Shown here: positions 37,771 to 47,262 of the stretch, one piece after another
Numbering within the stretch: the stretch's first letter is position 1
Layout: each line of letters starts with the position of its first letter
From: Cyanobium sp. FGCU6
GTDB taxonomy: Bacteria > Cyanobacteriota > Cyanobacteriia > PCC-6307 > Cyanobiaceae
Reading direction: 5' to 3'
NCBI GenBank assembly: GCA_024958655.1
Contig: JANWUR010000019.1
Coordinates: forward strand, 1-63,566
DNA: 63,566 nucleotides
Position numbers and translations under genes: made by a program
The notes under the pieces: generated by a model
Seen by the model: only the letters and a program-made list of their open reading frames with translations
The model's database searches: none
Told to the model about the DNA's origin: nothing

Positions 37771-38976
37771 TCAGGTCAGAGGCACAGGTCGGGCATCGCG
37801 GCTGAGGCGCCGCTCGTGCCGGCCCCAGAACCGCTCCAGCAGCAGCAGCAGGCGCTGCTCGAAGCGCCCGGGGGAAAAGTGCTCAGCCCAGCGGCGCTGC
37901 CCCTCCGCCGGCAACCGGCGCCACAGCTGCCCGCTCTCGAAGTGCTCCAGGGCCTCCGCAAGGCTGGCGGCGCTCTGGCGGGGGAACAGCAGGCCGGTGG
38001 GATGGGGGTCGCCGGAGCCGAGACAGCGCACCGAATCCAGCAGCCCTCCGGCACCGAAGCCGATCACCGGCGCCCCGGCAGCCATCGCCTCCACCGGCGC
38101 GATGCCGAAGTCTTCAAGGCCCGCGTACACGTAGGCGCGGCAGCGCTGCAGCCAGGTGGCCGCCTCGACGTCGTCGCAACGGCCCAGAAAGCGGGTCTGC
38201 GGCCCGGCCATCGCCTCCAGCCGGCGACGCTCGGGCCCGTCACCGATCACCACCAGCGGCAGGCCGGTGCGGCGGAAGGCCTCCACCACCACATCCACCC
38301 GCTTGTTGGGCACCAGCCTGCAGAGGCTCACGTACACGTCATCGCGGGGCTGGTCGCAACGGAAGCGATCCACCGCCACGGGGGGATGGAGCACGTGGGA
38401 GCGGCGGCGCCAGAAGCGCTCGATGCGGCGAGCGGTGAAGCGGGAATTGGCCAGCAGCGCATCCACCCGCAGGCTGCTGGCCACGTCCCACTGGCGCAGC
38501 TGGTGCAGCTGCCAGCGCACCAGCGGCCCGAGCAGGGGGGTGCGGGCGATGGCCGAGCGGGCGAGGTAGGGATGCATCTGATCCCAGGCGTAGCGCACGG
38601 GGGTGTGCACGTAGCTGACGTGCAACTGGTCGGGGCCGGTGAGCACCCCCTTGGCCACCAGGTGGCTGCTGCTGATCACCAGCGGGTGCTCCGCGAGATT
38701 GAGCTGCTCGATCGCCAGGGGCAGCAGCGGCAGGTACTGCTGCACGTGGCTGATCCCGAAGGGCAGCCGCTGGATGAAGCTGGTGCGCACCCGACGCCCC
38801 GAGAGCCAGCTGCCCGGGCGGCGGCTTTCGCCATCGACGAGGGCGAACAGGTCGGTGGCCATGCCGCGGCGCTGCAGGGCGGCATCGATCGCTCGGGCCA
38901 CCAGCTCCGATCCACCCACCGAACGCGGCGTGAACCACTCATGCACCAGCGCGATCGGGCCCGGGAGACCTTGCAT
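37771..38976 (-). CDS. GT4-family glycosyltransferase
   Basis: The 401-residue GT-B protein has the N-terminal acceptor domain (PIALVHEWFTPRSVGGSELV) and the donor domain (SLCRLVPNKRVDVVVEAF, then YAGLEDFGIAPVEAMAAGAP with the E-x7-E motif). It likely builds exopolysaccharide with the upstream sugar transferase; both are on the minus strand. Confidence 0.88.
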   Translation of the reverse strand: MQGLPGPIALVHEWFTPRSVGGSELVARAIDAALQRRGMATDLFALVDGESRRPGSWLSGRRVRTSFIQRLPFGISHVQQYLPLLPLAIEQLNLAEHPLVISSSHLVAKGVLTGPDQLHVSYVHTPVRYAWDQMHPYLARSAIARTPLLGPLVRWQLHQLRQWDVASSLRVDALLANSRFTARRIERFWRRRSHVLHPPVAVDRFRCDQPRDDVYVSLCRLVPNKRVDVVVEAFRRTGLPLVVIGDGPERRRLEAMAGPQTRFLGRCDDVEAATWLQRCRAYVYAGLEDFGIAPVEAMAAGAPVIGFGAGGLLDSVRCLGSGDPHPTGLLFPRQSAASLAEALEHFESGQLWRRLPAEGQRRWAEHFSPGRFEQRLLLLLERFWGRHERRLSRDARPVPLT

Positions 38977-39085
38977 GGGAGGACCCTAGGCGGGCTCAGT
39001 ATCACGAAAACTCACGGCCGATTGCTCCATCGGAGCACCCTGGGGATGCTGGTCCGAGTGGCTGGGTGGCGCGAGCCGGAACCCG

Positions 39086-39328
39086 ATGGCAATCCGCGAG
39101 CTTCTCGAAGATTCCCTGCTGGAGCCCGCGATCGGCACCACGCCGCGGTTCCGCTGGCATGCCACGCCGGTCGGCATCGCCGCCCTCTGGTCGGAAGGGC
39201 CCGCCCCGTCGGCGCCGCCGTTCGATATGGCTCTGGAGGAGGGGTTGCAGGTGGGCCTCGACCTCAGTCGCGAGGAGCGGGAGTTTCACCAGGTGAAAGC
39301 GGGCCTGGTGCTGCTGTTCCACTCGTGA
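39086..39328 (+). CDS. Hypothetical protein
   Basis: The 80-residue frame starts ATG 39086 (MAIRELLEDSLLEPAIGTTP) and ends in LSREEREFHQVKAGLVLLFHS. I recognise no domain. Its stop overlaps the next start by 4 bp (GTGA), which supports it being a real gene. Confidence 0.5.
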   Translation: MAIRELLEDSLLEPAIGTTPRFRWHATPVGIAALWSEGPAPSAPPFDMALEEGLQVGLDLSREEREFHQVKAGLVLLFHS

Positions 39329-39729
39329 GCGTTCAGCCTGTGGCCCGGTTGCTGCTCAGGCTGGCTCCGCTGCTGGCTTCGTCGGCGCTTGTGGCCCTGG
39401 TGGGCCAGGCGCCCCTGCGGGCCCAGCTGTCGCCGAACTGCCAGCGCAACGGAGTCGCGGCGGCCTGTGCCATCACCCCCGGGGAAAGCGGGCCCGAGCG
39501 CAGCGTGGTCACGGTGATGTTCGCCGACCACAGCGCCTGGCGCCTGGAGAAGGACGAACGCCGCTGCACCAACAACCACCCCGTGAGCAGCTGCCCGGCG
39601 CTGATCACCGGCGCCAACGGCAACGGAACCCCCTTGCGCGGCACCTACACCGGCACCTGGTACGAGGGTGGCTACCGCCATAACTGGAGCGCCCCCGGGA
39701 TCCGCATCGAGTATGTGTTTGTCGATTGA
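39325..39729 (+). CDS. Small secreted protein
   Basis: From GTG 39325 the 134-residue product has a signal peptide (PVARLLLRLAPLLASSALVALV, cleavage near LRAQL) and four Cys residues that could form disulfides (NCQRNGV, AACAI, RRCTNN, SSCPAL). It has no recognised family. It is translationally coupled to the gene before it. Confidence 0.6.
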   Translation: MSVQPVARLLLRLAPLLASSALVALVGQAPLRAQLSPNCQRNGVAAACAITPGESGPERSVVTVMFADHSAWRLEKDERRCTNNHPVSSCPALITGANGNGTPLRGTYTGTWYEGGYRHNWSAPGIRIEYVFVD

Positions 39730-39848
39730 AGTGGTTTCCTGCCACGGCGGAGTGCCTGGCAGCTCAGCAGAGGCCTGACTTCCTCCATGGTCGGTGGCCA
39801 GCCCGTGATTCAGCAGCCGCTTAGGATGGAAAGAGCGATGAACTCACC

Positions 39849-41585
39849 ATGAAGATTGGCGTTGAGAAAGGTAGCCGTATAGCCATCAGCAGGCAAAAAA
39901 TCAACAAGCCTGCCATCATCACGATCATTCTTCTGGTCTCGTTTCTGCTTCTCCTTCTTTCAAGCCACCTCCTCCACGAGCACTATGGAGGCATCACCGT
40001 TGACGAACGGGCGGAGTGGTACAACGTCAAGTACCACCTGGCCCGTGGAATAGGATTTTTCAAGGGCGCAGACACATCTGAAGTGCCAATTAGCTATTAC
40101 GGCATTGTTAACACTTTTGTTCCCTATCTGATAACCTTCAAGCTTGGCCTTCCCCTCCGTGACTACTACCGTCTAACCCATATCCTCTCTGTTGCCAGCG
40201 CGGTTGGAACGGTCTACCTCCTTTGGTGGACGTCCAGGATTTGCCAGCTCCGCAACCGCTGGCTGGCCTCAGTGATGCTGCTCGGGTCACCGGCCTTTTT
40301 CGGTTACTCACTCATGAATATCAAGGATATACCAATTGCATTCACCTATACTTTTTACACTTGCACTCTTTTGTGGTGCCATCGATACATGCGTAGCTTC
40401 AGCGTCAGACGCCTAACTCACGGCACGATCATCACAGCAGTGATTGCCGGCATATTCACTTCTCTCCGCCTGACACTTCTGCCGGTTGCTTTTGCCACCT
40501 TTGTGTTTACACTCTACTTCAGCATCCCTACCAACACCACAAGCGCCCTGCCAGCCCCTGGTCTGGGCAACAGGCGCAGACTGCTCCTGCTGGCGTACAG
40601 CGGTGCGTTGTACGCGGTTTTCACTTTTCTGGTAGCAACACTGTTGCTGCCTGCAGCATGGGAGAATCCGATATCCTTTTTCATCAATGCTTTCCATACG
40701 TTTCGCGACTACACGATTTGGAATGGCTGCACGCTGTACGAGGGCGAATGCACGTCCAAGCTCCTGACCAAGGGCTGGACAACAGCAAACTACCTGCTGC
40801 AATGGGGGTTTTCTCAGCCAACACTGCTGAATATCTTTAATTACCTTGCAGGTATTCCCGTTGCGCTCATTGCCTTGTTCATGCTGCCGCGAATGGCTGG
40901 CCCCGAAAGAAGCAAACCGATGGCCGTCATTCTGTTCTCGGCCCAGGCTTATGTCGTTGTTGCCCTTGCCGCTCTAACAAACGCCACACTATATAACGGA
41001 ATCAGGCATCTTCTGTTTGCCCTGCCCGCCACAGCCTTCCTTGGCAGCGCGATTGCCGACACCCTCTCCGCCTCTCGGATCAGAATCCCCTTCCCCTTCG
41101 GAGGCGTCAGTGCGGCAAAGGTCTATCTCACGGCTGCATTCATCAGTCTTGCGATCGTGTTTGTCGACATGGCGGCCCTTGCTCCCTATCAATACAGCTA
41201 CATCAACGAATTGAAACGGGATGCCCTGACCGCAGGGACAACCGAAATAGAGGTATGGGACATGAGCCTTGGCGAGCTTTACTCCAAAACAGCGAAAGTC
41301 AGCCCATTGTTCCCAGAAGATATCAATAAAAGCCTGATCCTTACCCGGGAATCAATTGGCATCACAACACCGGCCTCTGATGCCACCAAGATCCAACGGA
41401 CCATCCCATCTCCCATTCGCAGCCCCATCACCGATCTCCCTGAAGGCTGCACGGTCGTTTCGGAGGTGAGCAGAAACTATGCCCTGTCTCGTCAGCGGGT
41501 GATTTTTTCTGCCGTTACCGAATGTCCGAAGGGAAGCGCCAAGGGCAGCGCCACGGTCCTTTCGACGCCGAAGGACAGCGGTTGA
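39849..41585 (+). CDS. GT-C-type membrane glycosyltransferase (GT39/83-like), low GC
   Basis: The 578-residue protein has around ten membrane segments. An acidic pair just after the first (GGITVDERAEWYNVKYH) is like the DE motif of GT39/GT83 polyprenol-dependent transferases. The DNA is visibly AT-richer than neighbours, with many TTT/AAT codons, so it is probably recently acquired. Its end lies next to tRNA-Ser(CGA), a common insertion site. Acceptor unknown. Confidence 0.75.
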   Translation: MKIGVEKGSRIAISRQKINKPAIITIILLVSFLLLLLSSHLLHEHYGGITVDERAEWYNVKYHLARGIGFFKGADTSEVPISYYGIVNTFVPYLITFKLGLPLRDYYRLTHILSVASAVGTVYLLWWTSRICQLRNRWLASVMLLGSPAFFGYSLMNIKDIPIAFTYTFYTCTLLWCHRYMRSFSVRRLTHGTIITAVIAGIFTSLRLTLLPVAFATFVFTLYFSIPTNTTSALPAPGLGNRRRLLLLAYSGALYAVFTFLVATLLLPAAWENPISFFINAFHTFRDYTIWNGCTLYEGECTSKLLTKGWTTANYLLQWGFSQPTLLNIFNYLAGIPVALIALFMLPRMAGPERSKPMAVILFSAQAYVVVALAALTNATLYNGIRHLLFALPATAFLGSAIADTLSASRIRIPFPFGGVSAAKVYLTAAFISLAIVFVDMAALAPYQYSYINELKRDALTAGTTEIEVWDMSLGELYSKTAKVSPLFPEDINKSLILTRESIGITTPASDATKIQRTIPSPIRSPITDLPEGCTVVSEVSRNYALSRQRVIFSAVTECPKGSAKGSATVLSTPKDSG

Positions 41586-41660
41586 CACCCTGCCCATGCC
41601 AGCTCGAGCACGAACATGCATCCCGGCGAGCAGTGTGGTCTGCCAGCCAGGGCTGCAAAA

Positions 41661-41745
41661 CGGAGAGGGTGGGATTCGAACCCACGGAAGGTTGCCCTTC
41701 AAACGATTTCGAGTCGTTCGCTTTCGACCACTCAGCCACCTCTCC
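41661..41745 (-). tRNA. tRNA-Ser (anticodon CGA)
   Basis: The 85-nt tRNA has acceptor GGAGAGG/CCTCTCC with discriminator G, anticodon stem AACGA/TCGTT around CTCGAAA (anticodon CGA), a long variable arm, and T-loop GTTCGAATC. It stands in a gap between the low-GC gene and comEC. Confidence 0.95.
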
Positions 41746-41814
41746 ACGCCTTGAGACAGCGGCACAGCCGCTGCAGTCGCCACGGACCCCGGAAGGAACG
41801 TCACCACTTTACGC

Positions 41815-43794
41815 TCAGCCGCCCCGGGCCATCAGGAAGCCGCTGGCGCCGCTGGCCTGCCAGCCCCGGGGGAGTGCCGGGCCGGGCGCCTCGCCGCTCA
41901 GCCACACCCGCGCCGGTGCCTGCCGTTGCACCAGGGCCCGCTCGCGGCGGCTGGGAGGAAAGCCGAGCCAGAGGCCATCGGTGGCGCGGCCACCGAAGCC
42001 TCGCCCCGCCGCCGCGGCCTCCAGGGAGCGGCGGGCCGCCCACCAGGCGGGCCGATCCGGCAGCAGCAGCCAGCGCCGGCGGCCGAAGGTGAGGGCGAGG
42101 GCATGGCTGTCCATGCTGAGGGCCTCCACCGACAGCCCTGCACTCACCAGCCGCTGCCCGGCGGCCAGCGGCGCCGCCTCCTGGCCGTAGGCCAGCACCC
42201 GGCCGGCCAGGTCCCTCCAGCAGTCGGGGGCATCGGAGGCCACCGGATCGAGCAGCAGCAGCCAGTCGAAGCGGCCGATGCCGAGGCCGGTGGCCAGGCG
42301 CCTGGTCTGGCGGCACACACTCCCCTCGGCGGCGGTGCCGATCAGGGCGGCGCGGCCCTGATGGCGGGCGATCACAACGGTGCGGCCACCACCGCCGGCC
42401 TGATGCACCAGCAGCAGCTGATCGGCCCGGAGCTGGCCCAGATGCAGCGTGGTGGCCAGCGCCACCAGGGCCAGGGCCAGCCACCGCCGCCGCGGCCCGG
42501 GATCGGGCAACGCGACCACCAGCAGCGCCAGGGAGAGCAGCAGCACCAGCCAGGGCTGGGGCCGGCCGGTCTGCCACTGGGCCATCGGCAGGGCGGCGGC
42601 GGCGCGGGCCAGGGCCAGCAGCAGACCCGCCATCAACGCCACGGGCGGCAGCAGCAGTGGCAGCAGGGCCGGCAGGGTCAGAGCCAGCACCGCCAGCGCC
42701 ATCGCCCCCAGGGTGAGGGGGGCCAGCAGCGGCGCCGCCAGCAGGTTCGCGGGGATGGCATAGGCGGGCACCGCACCGAAGTGCAGCAGCTGCAGGGGCA
42801 GGGTCCAGAGGGTGGCCGCCAGCACCACCGCCAGCTCCGGCGCCCAGCGGCGCGGTGCCAGGCGAGCGGGCAGCCGGGCGAGCACGGCCCGCTCCAGCGG
42901 CGCAGCGCTCACGATCAGGCCGGCGGTGGAGGCCACCGAGAGCTGGAAGCCCACATCGAACAGCCAGTGGGGGTGCAGGGCCAGCATCAGCGCCACCGCC
43001 AGGGCGAGCAGGCCGAGCGGGCGGCCGCGGCGGCCGGTTTCCAGGGCCGCCAGGGCGAAGGAGCTGGTGAGCACGGCGCGCACCACCGAGGGCTGGGGCC
43101 CGGCCAGCAGCACAAACAGCAGCATCGCCCCACCCGCCAGCAGCAGCCGCCCCGGACGGCCCAGGGGCCGGGCCAGCACCATCACCGCCCCGAGCAGCAC
43201 GGTGAGATGAAAACCGCTGGCCGCCAGGGCATGGGACAGGCCTGAGGCCCGGAACGCCTCGCGCAGCTCCACCGGCAGGGGCACCACGGCGCTGCCGAGC
43301 ACCAGGGCGGCGAGCAGCCCGCCCCGCTCGGGCCCGGCGGCGGCGATCAGCCGAGCCGCCAACCGGCGCCGCAGATCGGCGATCGGCGTGGGCGGGCGGG
43401 ACAGCACCTGGAGGTCGCGCACCTCGAGGCGGGTCCAGCTGCCCTGGCGCGCCAGCCGTTCCGCGGACCCGGCCAGCAGGGGGTGAGGGGCCGGCCGGGG
43501 ACGGCGCAGCTCACCCTCCAGCCGCAGCCGCCAGCCCTGGCGCAGCGCCGGACAGCGGGGGAAGTGCAGATCGGTGCGACCTCCGACAGCCTGCAGCAGC
43601 GCGCGGCAGGGGCCGGCACCAGCGCTCCCTGCCGCCAGCATCACGGGATCCTCCTGCAGGGTTCCCTCCAGCCGCACGGGCAGGGGCCCGTCGCCCCCCT
43701 GGAGCCGGTGGAGGGGATCGGCGGGACCGGGTTGCGGGACGCAGCCAGTGAGCAGGAGCAGCAGAAGGGCCAGCAGGGCGAGGGGGCGGGCCAC
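41815..43794 (-). CDS. comEC: ComEC/Rec2 DNA-uptake channel
   Basis: ComEC imports single-stranded DNA across the inner membrane in natural transformation. The 659-residue protein begins with a lipoprotein-like signal (LLLLLTGCVPQ), an OB-fold DUF4131-like region, then the Competence domain with ~10 membrane helices: SGLSHALAASGFHLTVLLGA and LAGPQPSVVRAVLTSS. The C-terminal metallo-beta-lactamase-like part is short and no HxHxDH motif is seen. It follows a small gene of the glyQ operon. Confidence 0.92.
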   Translation of the reverse strand: MARPLALLALLLLLLTGCVPQPGPADPLHRLQGGDGPLPVRLEGTLQEDPVMLAAGSAGAGPCRALLQAVGGRTDLHFPRCPALRQGWRLRLEGELRRPRPAPHPLLAGSAERLARQGSWTRLEVRDLQVLSRPPTPIADLRRRLAARLIAAAGPERGGLLAALVLGSAVVPLPVELREAFRASGLSHALAASGFHLTVLLGAVMVLARPLGRPGRLLLAGGAMLLFVLLAGPQPSVVRAVLTSSFALAALETGRRGRPLGLLALAVALMLALHPHWLFDVGFQLSVASTAGLIVSAAPLERAVLARLPARLAPRRWAPELAVVLAATLWTLPLQLLHFGAVPAYAIPANLLAAPLLAPLTLGAMALAVLALTLPALLPLLLPPVALMAGLLLALARAAAALPMAQWQTGRPQPWLVLLLSLALLVVALPDPGPRRRWLALALVALATTLHLGQLRADQLLLVHQAGGGGRTVVIARHQGRAALIGTAAEGSVCRQTRRLATGLGIGRFDWLLLLDPVASDAPDCWRDLAGRVLAYGQEAAPLAAGQRLVSAGLSVEALSMDSHALALTFGRRRWLLLPDRPAWWAARRSLEAAAAGRGFGGRATDGLWLGFPPSRRERALVQRQAPARVWLSGEAPGPALPRGWQASGASGFLMARGG

Positions 43795-43857
43795 GGCGGA
43801 GAAGCGCTGCTGATGAAGCCTTCCCCGGGCCGGCCGGAGCGGTGAGCGGCGCGCAGC

Positions 43858-44040
43858 TCAGAGCGAGGGGATGCGCAGCAGCCAGTCGCAGAGGGCGCGG
43901 CCGGGCAGGGGCTGGCCGAGCAGCGGCGCCAGCACGCCGGCCACGGAATGGAAGCGGCAGGGCCACTGGGCCCGCTCGGTGAGGCGACCGAGCTGGAAGC
44001 TGCCGGCCACCAGCACCAGCACGAGGAGGGCCCGGGCCAT
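43858..44040 (-). CDS. Small membrane protein after glyQ
   Basis: The 60-residue product (ATG 44040) begins MARALLVLVLVAGSFQLGRL, a single hydrophobic helix, and has three Cys. It lies 11 bp downstream of glyQ on the same strand and may be coexpressed. No family is recognised. Confidence 0.5.
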   Translation of the reverse strand: MARALLVLVLVAGSFQLGRLTERAQWPCRFHSVAGVLAPLLGQPLPGRALCDWLLRIPSL

Positions 44041-44051
44041 GGCCGCCGGCC

Positions 44052-44999
44052 TCAGACCGCCGCCGGCGGGGCCGGCTCGGCCATGGCCGAGGCGTCCTCG
44101 GGATGGGCGGAATACCATGCGGAGCGCTTTTCGTCGGTCATCAGCGGGAAGCCGAGGGCCCGGCGCTCCGCCAGCCAGGCCTCGGCCACCTGGCGGGCCA
44201 GATGGCGGATGCGGCCGATGGTGGCGGTGCGCTCGGTGACGGAGATCACGCCGCGGGCCTCCAGCAGGTTGAAGGTGTGGCTGCACTTGAGCACGAAATC
44301 CAGGGCCGGCGCCGGCAGGCCCGCCGCCACCAGATCGGTGGCCTCGGCCTCGTAGAGGCTGAACAGCTGCTTGAGCCGCTCCGGGTTGGAGGCCTGGAAG
44401 TTGTAGGTGCACTGCCCCTTCTCGAAGGGCAGCCAGATGTCGCCGTAGGAGCGGTTGCCGTCCCAGGAGAGCTGCCAGATGCTCTCCACGTCCTGGAGGT
44501 ACATCGCCAGGCGCTCGAGGCCGTAGGTGATCTCGATCGACACCGGCCGGCAGTCGATGCCGCCGCACTGCTGGAAATAGGTGAACTGGGTCACCTCCAT
44601 GCCGTCGAGCCACACCTCCCAGCCCACGCCCCAGGCGCCGAGGGTGGGGGATTCCCAGTTGTCCTCCACGAAGCGGATGTCGTGGTCGACCTGGCGGATG
44701 CCGAGGGCCTCGAGCGAGGCCAGATAGGTTTCCTGGATGCCGTTGGGCGACGGCTTGATCAGCACCTGGTACTGGAAGTAGTGCTGGGCGCGGTTGGGGT
44801 TGTCGCCGTAGCGGCCGTCGGTGGGACGGCGGCAGGGTTCGGCATAGGCCACGGCCCAGGGCTCAGGCCCGAGGGCGCGCAGCACGGTGTGGGGGCTCAT
44901 CGTGCCGGCGCCCTTCTCGGTGTCGTAGGGCTGGAGGATCAGGCAGCCCTGCTCGGCCCAGAAGCGATGCAGGGTGCTGATGATGTCCTGGAAATGCAT
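44052..44999 (-). CDS. glyQ: Glycyl-tRNA synthetase alpha subunit
   Basis: GlyQ is the class II catalytic subunit of the alpha2beta2 enzyme. The 315-residue product begins [19 protein letters not shown] and has [44 protein letters not shown] and [18 protein letters not shown], all typical. A 3' tail of ~25 residues ([12 protein letters not shown]) is extra. ATG 44999 excludes 200 codons of unrelated frame. Confidence 0.97.
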   Translation of the reverse strand: MHFQDIISTLHRFWAEQGCLILQPYDTEKGAGTMSPHTVLRALGPEPWAVAYAEPCRRPTDGRYGDNPNRAQHYFQYQVLIKPSPNGIQETYLASLEALGIRQVDHDIRFVEDNWESPTLGAWGVGWEVWLDGMEVTQFTYFQQCGGIDCRPVSIEITYGLERLAMYLQDVESIWQLSWDGNRSYGDIWLPFEKGQCTYNFQASNPERLKQLFSLYEAEATDLVAAGLPAPALDFVLKCSHTFNLLEARGVISVTERTATIGRIRHLARQVAEAWLAERRALGFPLMTDEKRSAWYSAHPEDASAMAEPAPPAAV

Positions 45000-45049
45000 C
45001 GACCCGCTCCGGCGCTCCACATCGTGCCACGCAGGCTTCAGGCCAGGCT

Positions 45050-45628
45050 TCAGGCGGCCGCTGGCTTGCAGACCCGCAGGGTGATGGCGATGGCCTTGAA
45101 CAGGTTGGGCAGGATGTCGCCGTAGGCGAGCAGGTCGTCGTCGGGGAGCTGAACCCCGGCGGTCGCGAGCCGGGCGCGGGTGTCGGGGTCGGGGTCGTAC
45201 CTCACGCTCTCGATCTCGAAATCGACGCCGGTCATCAGCGCCAGTGGGGTGTTGGCGTACCCGAGCCGCTGCCACTCCTCGCAGTTGCGCCGGCTGAACA
45301 TCGACAGGGTGCGCGGCGTGATCGGGCGCACGTGGGTGGGATCGGTGCGGAAGTCGTCGTGGAGGGGGTGCGGCACATCGATGTGAATCAGGGCATCGGC
45401 TGCCGCCACGCGGTGGAGCTCCTGCATCACCGCCAGGAACACCTTCGGCTGCTGACCGAGGTGCTCCAGCACGTGGTGGAGCACGATCTCCTCGGCGGTG
45501 TTGTCGGGGAAGGGCCAGGGGGTGCACTCCAGGTCCACCACCTGATCGGGATGGCAGCCGGCAAAGCCGTCGACGTTGACATACCCCTCGAGCTGCCGGC
45601 TGCCGCAACCGAGATTGAGCTTGATCAC
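45050..45628 (-). CDS. SAM-dependent methyltransferase
   Basis: The 192-residue class I methyltransferase shows the SAM-binding [38 protein letters not shown] and [10 protein letters not shown]. The HPDQ region and a Tyr-rich C-terminal half give no hint about substrate. It lies between glyQ and the LysM gene. Confidence 0.78.
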   Translation of the reverse strand: MIKLNLGCGSRQLEGYVNVDGFAGCHPDQVVDLECTPWPFPDNTAEEIVLHHVLEHLGQQPKVFLAVMQELHRVAAADALIHIDVPHPLHDDFRTDPTHVRPITPRTLSMFSRRNCEEWQRLGYANTPLALMTGVDFEIESVRYDPDPDTRARLATAGVQLPDDDLLAYGDILPNLFKAIAITLRVCKPAAA

Positions 45629-45659
45629 AGACAGCGGCGGGAACGACGGCCCGCCATCA

Positions 45660-46103
45660 TCACCCTTTGGGAATGCGCAGCTTCTGGCCGGGGAAGATGA
45701 GGTCGGGGTCTTCGATCACCTCGCGGTTGGCCTCGAAGATCTCGGTGTAGCGGGCGCCGTTGCCATAGGCGCGCTCGGCGATGCCCCAGAGGGTGTCGCC
45801 GCTCTGCACCAGCACGAACTCCGAGCTGGCGCCACCGGCACCGGCCAGCTCTCCGGCCACCACCTTGCCCACCCCTTCCACATTGCCGGCGATCAGCACC
45901 GCCTTCTCGAACGCCGCTGCGTCGCTGGCGGTGCCGCTGAGGGTGGCCACCTCGTTGTCCACGGTGACCTTGAGATCGCTGACGCCGGGGTTGTTCTTCT
46001 CGATGTGCTGCTGGAGATCCTTGCCGGCCTTGGCCGGATCATCGCCGCGGCGGAAGACCTTCTTGCCGATGTTGGCGGCGAAATCGAACAGGGGAACGCC
46101 CAT
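45660..46103 (-). CDS. BON-LysM protein, Kbp-like
   Basis: The 147-residue protein has an N-terminal BON domain (NPGVSDLKVTVDNEVATLSG) and C-terminal LysM (VLVQSGDTLWGIAERAYGNG, LIFPGQKLRIP). Length and domain order match E. coli Kbp/YgaU, which binds potassium; LysM also suggests peptidoglycan contact. No signal peptide is visible. Confidence 0.88.
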   Translation of the reverse strand: MGVPLFDFAANIGKKVFRRGDDPAKAGKDLQQHIEKNNPGVSDLKVTVDNEVATLSGTASDAAAFEKAVLIAGNVEGVGKVVAGELAGAGGASSEFVLVQSGDTLWGIAERAYGNGARYTEIFEANREVIEDPDLIFPGQKLRIPKG

Positions 46104-46181
46104 GGTTGCTGCAGGGGTGCGTTCCCACTCTGGTGCGGGCCGCCGGGGTGAGGGTTAAGAGAATCGCCAGAAGAGTGGGTC

Positions 46182-46877
46182 TCAGGCCACCAGCTGCAGC
46201 AGGCCCATCAGCCCGCCGGCGAGGGGGCGGTGACGGGCGTGATCGAAGCCGGCGCGGCGGGCCAGGGCTTCCTGCAGCTCCGCGCTGGCGAAGCGCTCGA
46301 GGCTGGCCTCCAGATAGGCGTAGTGCTCGCTGAAGCCGAAGCGGCGGGCCGTGGGCACCACCAGGCGACGCAGATAGGCCTTCTGCAGATCGGCGATGGG
46401 GCCGGTGGGTCGGTTGAAATCGAGCACGGCCGCCCGGGCGCCGGGCCGCAGCAGCCGCCGCAGTTCCACCAGAGCGGCGGCGGGATCGGTCAGGTTGCGC
46501 AGGCCGTAGGCCATCACCGCGCCGTCGGCGGCGCCATCGGGCAAGCCGGTGGCCAGGGCATCACCCTGGCGCCAGTCGATCGACAGCCAGGGGGTGCGGG
46601 CCGCCCGCCGGCGGGCCTGCTGCAGCGGCGCGGCGGCGGCATCGAGGGCCACCACCCGGCCGCCGGGTCGCACCCGCTCGGCGAGCAGCAGGGCGAGATC
46701 ACCGGTGCCACAGCAGAGGTCGAGGAGGGTGTCGCCGGGGCGCGCCTGCAGCCAGAGCACGGCCCGACGCTTCCAGAGGCGATGGAGGCCGAGGCTGAGC
46801 AGATCGTTGAGCTGGTCGTAGCGGGGGGCGATGGCGTCGAAGAGCTCGCGCACCGCCTCCGGATCGCCCGGTTTCAC
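46182..46877 (-). CDS. menG: Demethylphylloquinone methyltransferase (UbiE/MenG)
   Basis: MenG performs the last methylation of phylloquinone for photosystem I. The 231-residue protein has IAPRYDQLNDLLSLGLHR, DTLLDLCCGTGDLALLL (motif I), ALDAAAAPLQ and YGLRNLTDPAAALVELRR, all typical of UbiE/MenG. It is 8 bp from the next gene on the same strand. Confidence 0.93.
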   Translation of the reverse strand: MKPGDPEAVRELFDAIAPRYDQLNDLLSLGLHRLWKRRAVLWLQARPGDTLLDLCCGTGDLALLLAERVRPGGRVVALDAAAAPLQQARRRAARTPWLSIDWRQGDALATGLPDGAADGAVMAYGLRNLTDPAAALVELRRLLRPGARAAVLDFNRPTGPIADLQKAYLRRLVVPTARRFGFSEHYAYLEASLERFASAELQEALARRAGFDHARHRPLAGGLMGLLQLVA

Positions 46878-46885
46878 GCCGTGGT

Positions 46886-47221
46886 TCAGGGTCGGGGGAG
46901 GGGAGGGAGCGGGGCCTCGGCCTCGTCCCAGGGGAGCACGATCGCATCGAGGCGGATGCCGTTCTCGCTCTCGTAGGCAGGCGAGACCAGGCCGCGGGCC
47001 TCGAGGCGGCCGGGACCGGTGAGGGTGAGCACCATCACGGTGGCGAGGCCCACGGCGGCGCAGCAGACCATGCAGCCGGCGAGCATCAGCGAGAACTCGC
47101 GGCGTTCGCTGGCGGCCTGCATCAACTGGAGGGCCCAGGCCACCAGGCCCACGACCGCCGCCACCATCAACAGGCCGATGCCGGTGAACAGGGGCGCAGG
47201 GAGGGCGAGGATGGCATTCAA
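46886..47221 (-). CDS. Conserved membrane protein
   Basis: The 111-residue product has two membrane helices (APLFTGIGLLMVAAVVGLVA and SLMLAGCMVCCAAVGLATVM) and an acidic/proline-rich tail. I do not recognise the family, but in my memory small proteins like this accompany menG/hisF in picocyanobacteria. Likely cotranscribed with menG. Confidence 0.6.
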   Translation of the reverse strand: MNAILALPAPLFTGIGLLMVAAVVGLVAWALQLMQAASERREFSLMLAGCMVCCAAVGLATVMVLTLTGPGRLEARGLVSPAYESENGIRLDAIVLPWDEAEAPLPPLPRP

Positions 47222-47262
47222 CGCCAGGTGCGCGGGTCGGCGGACCTATTCAATGTAACGAC

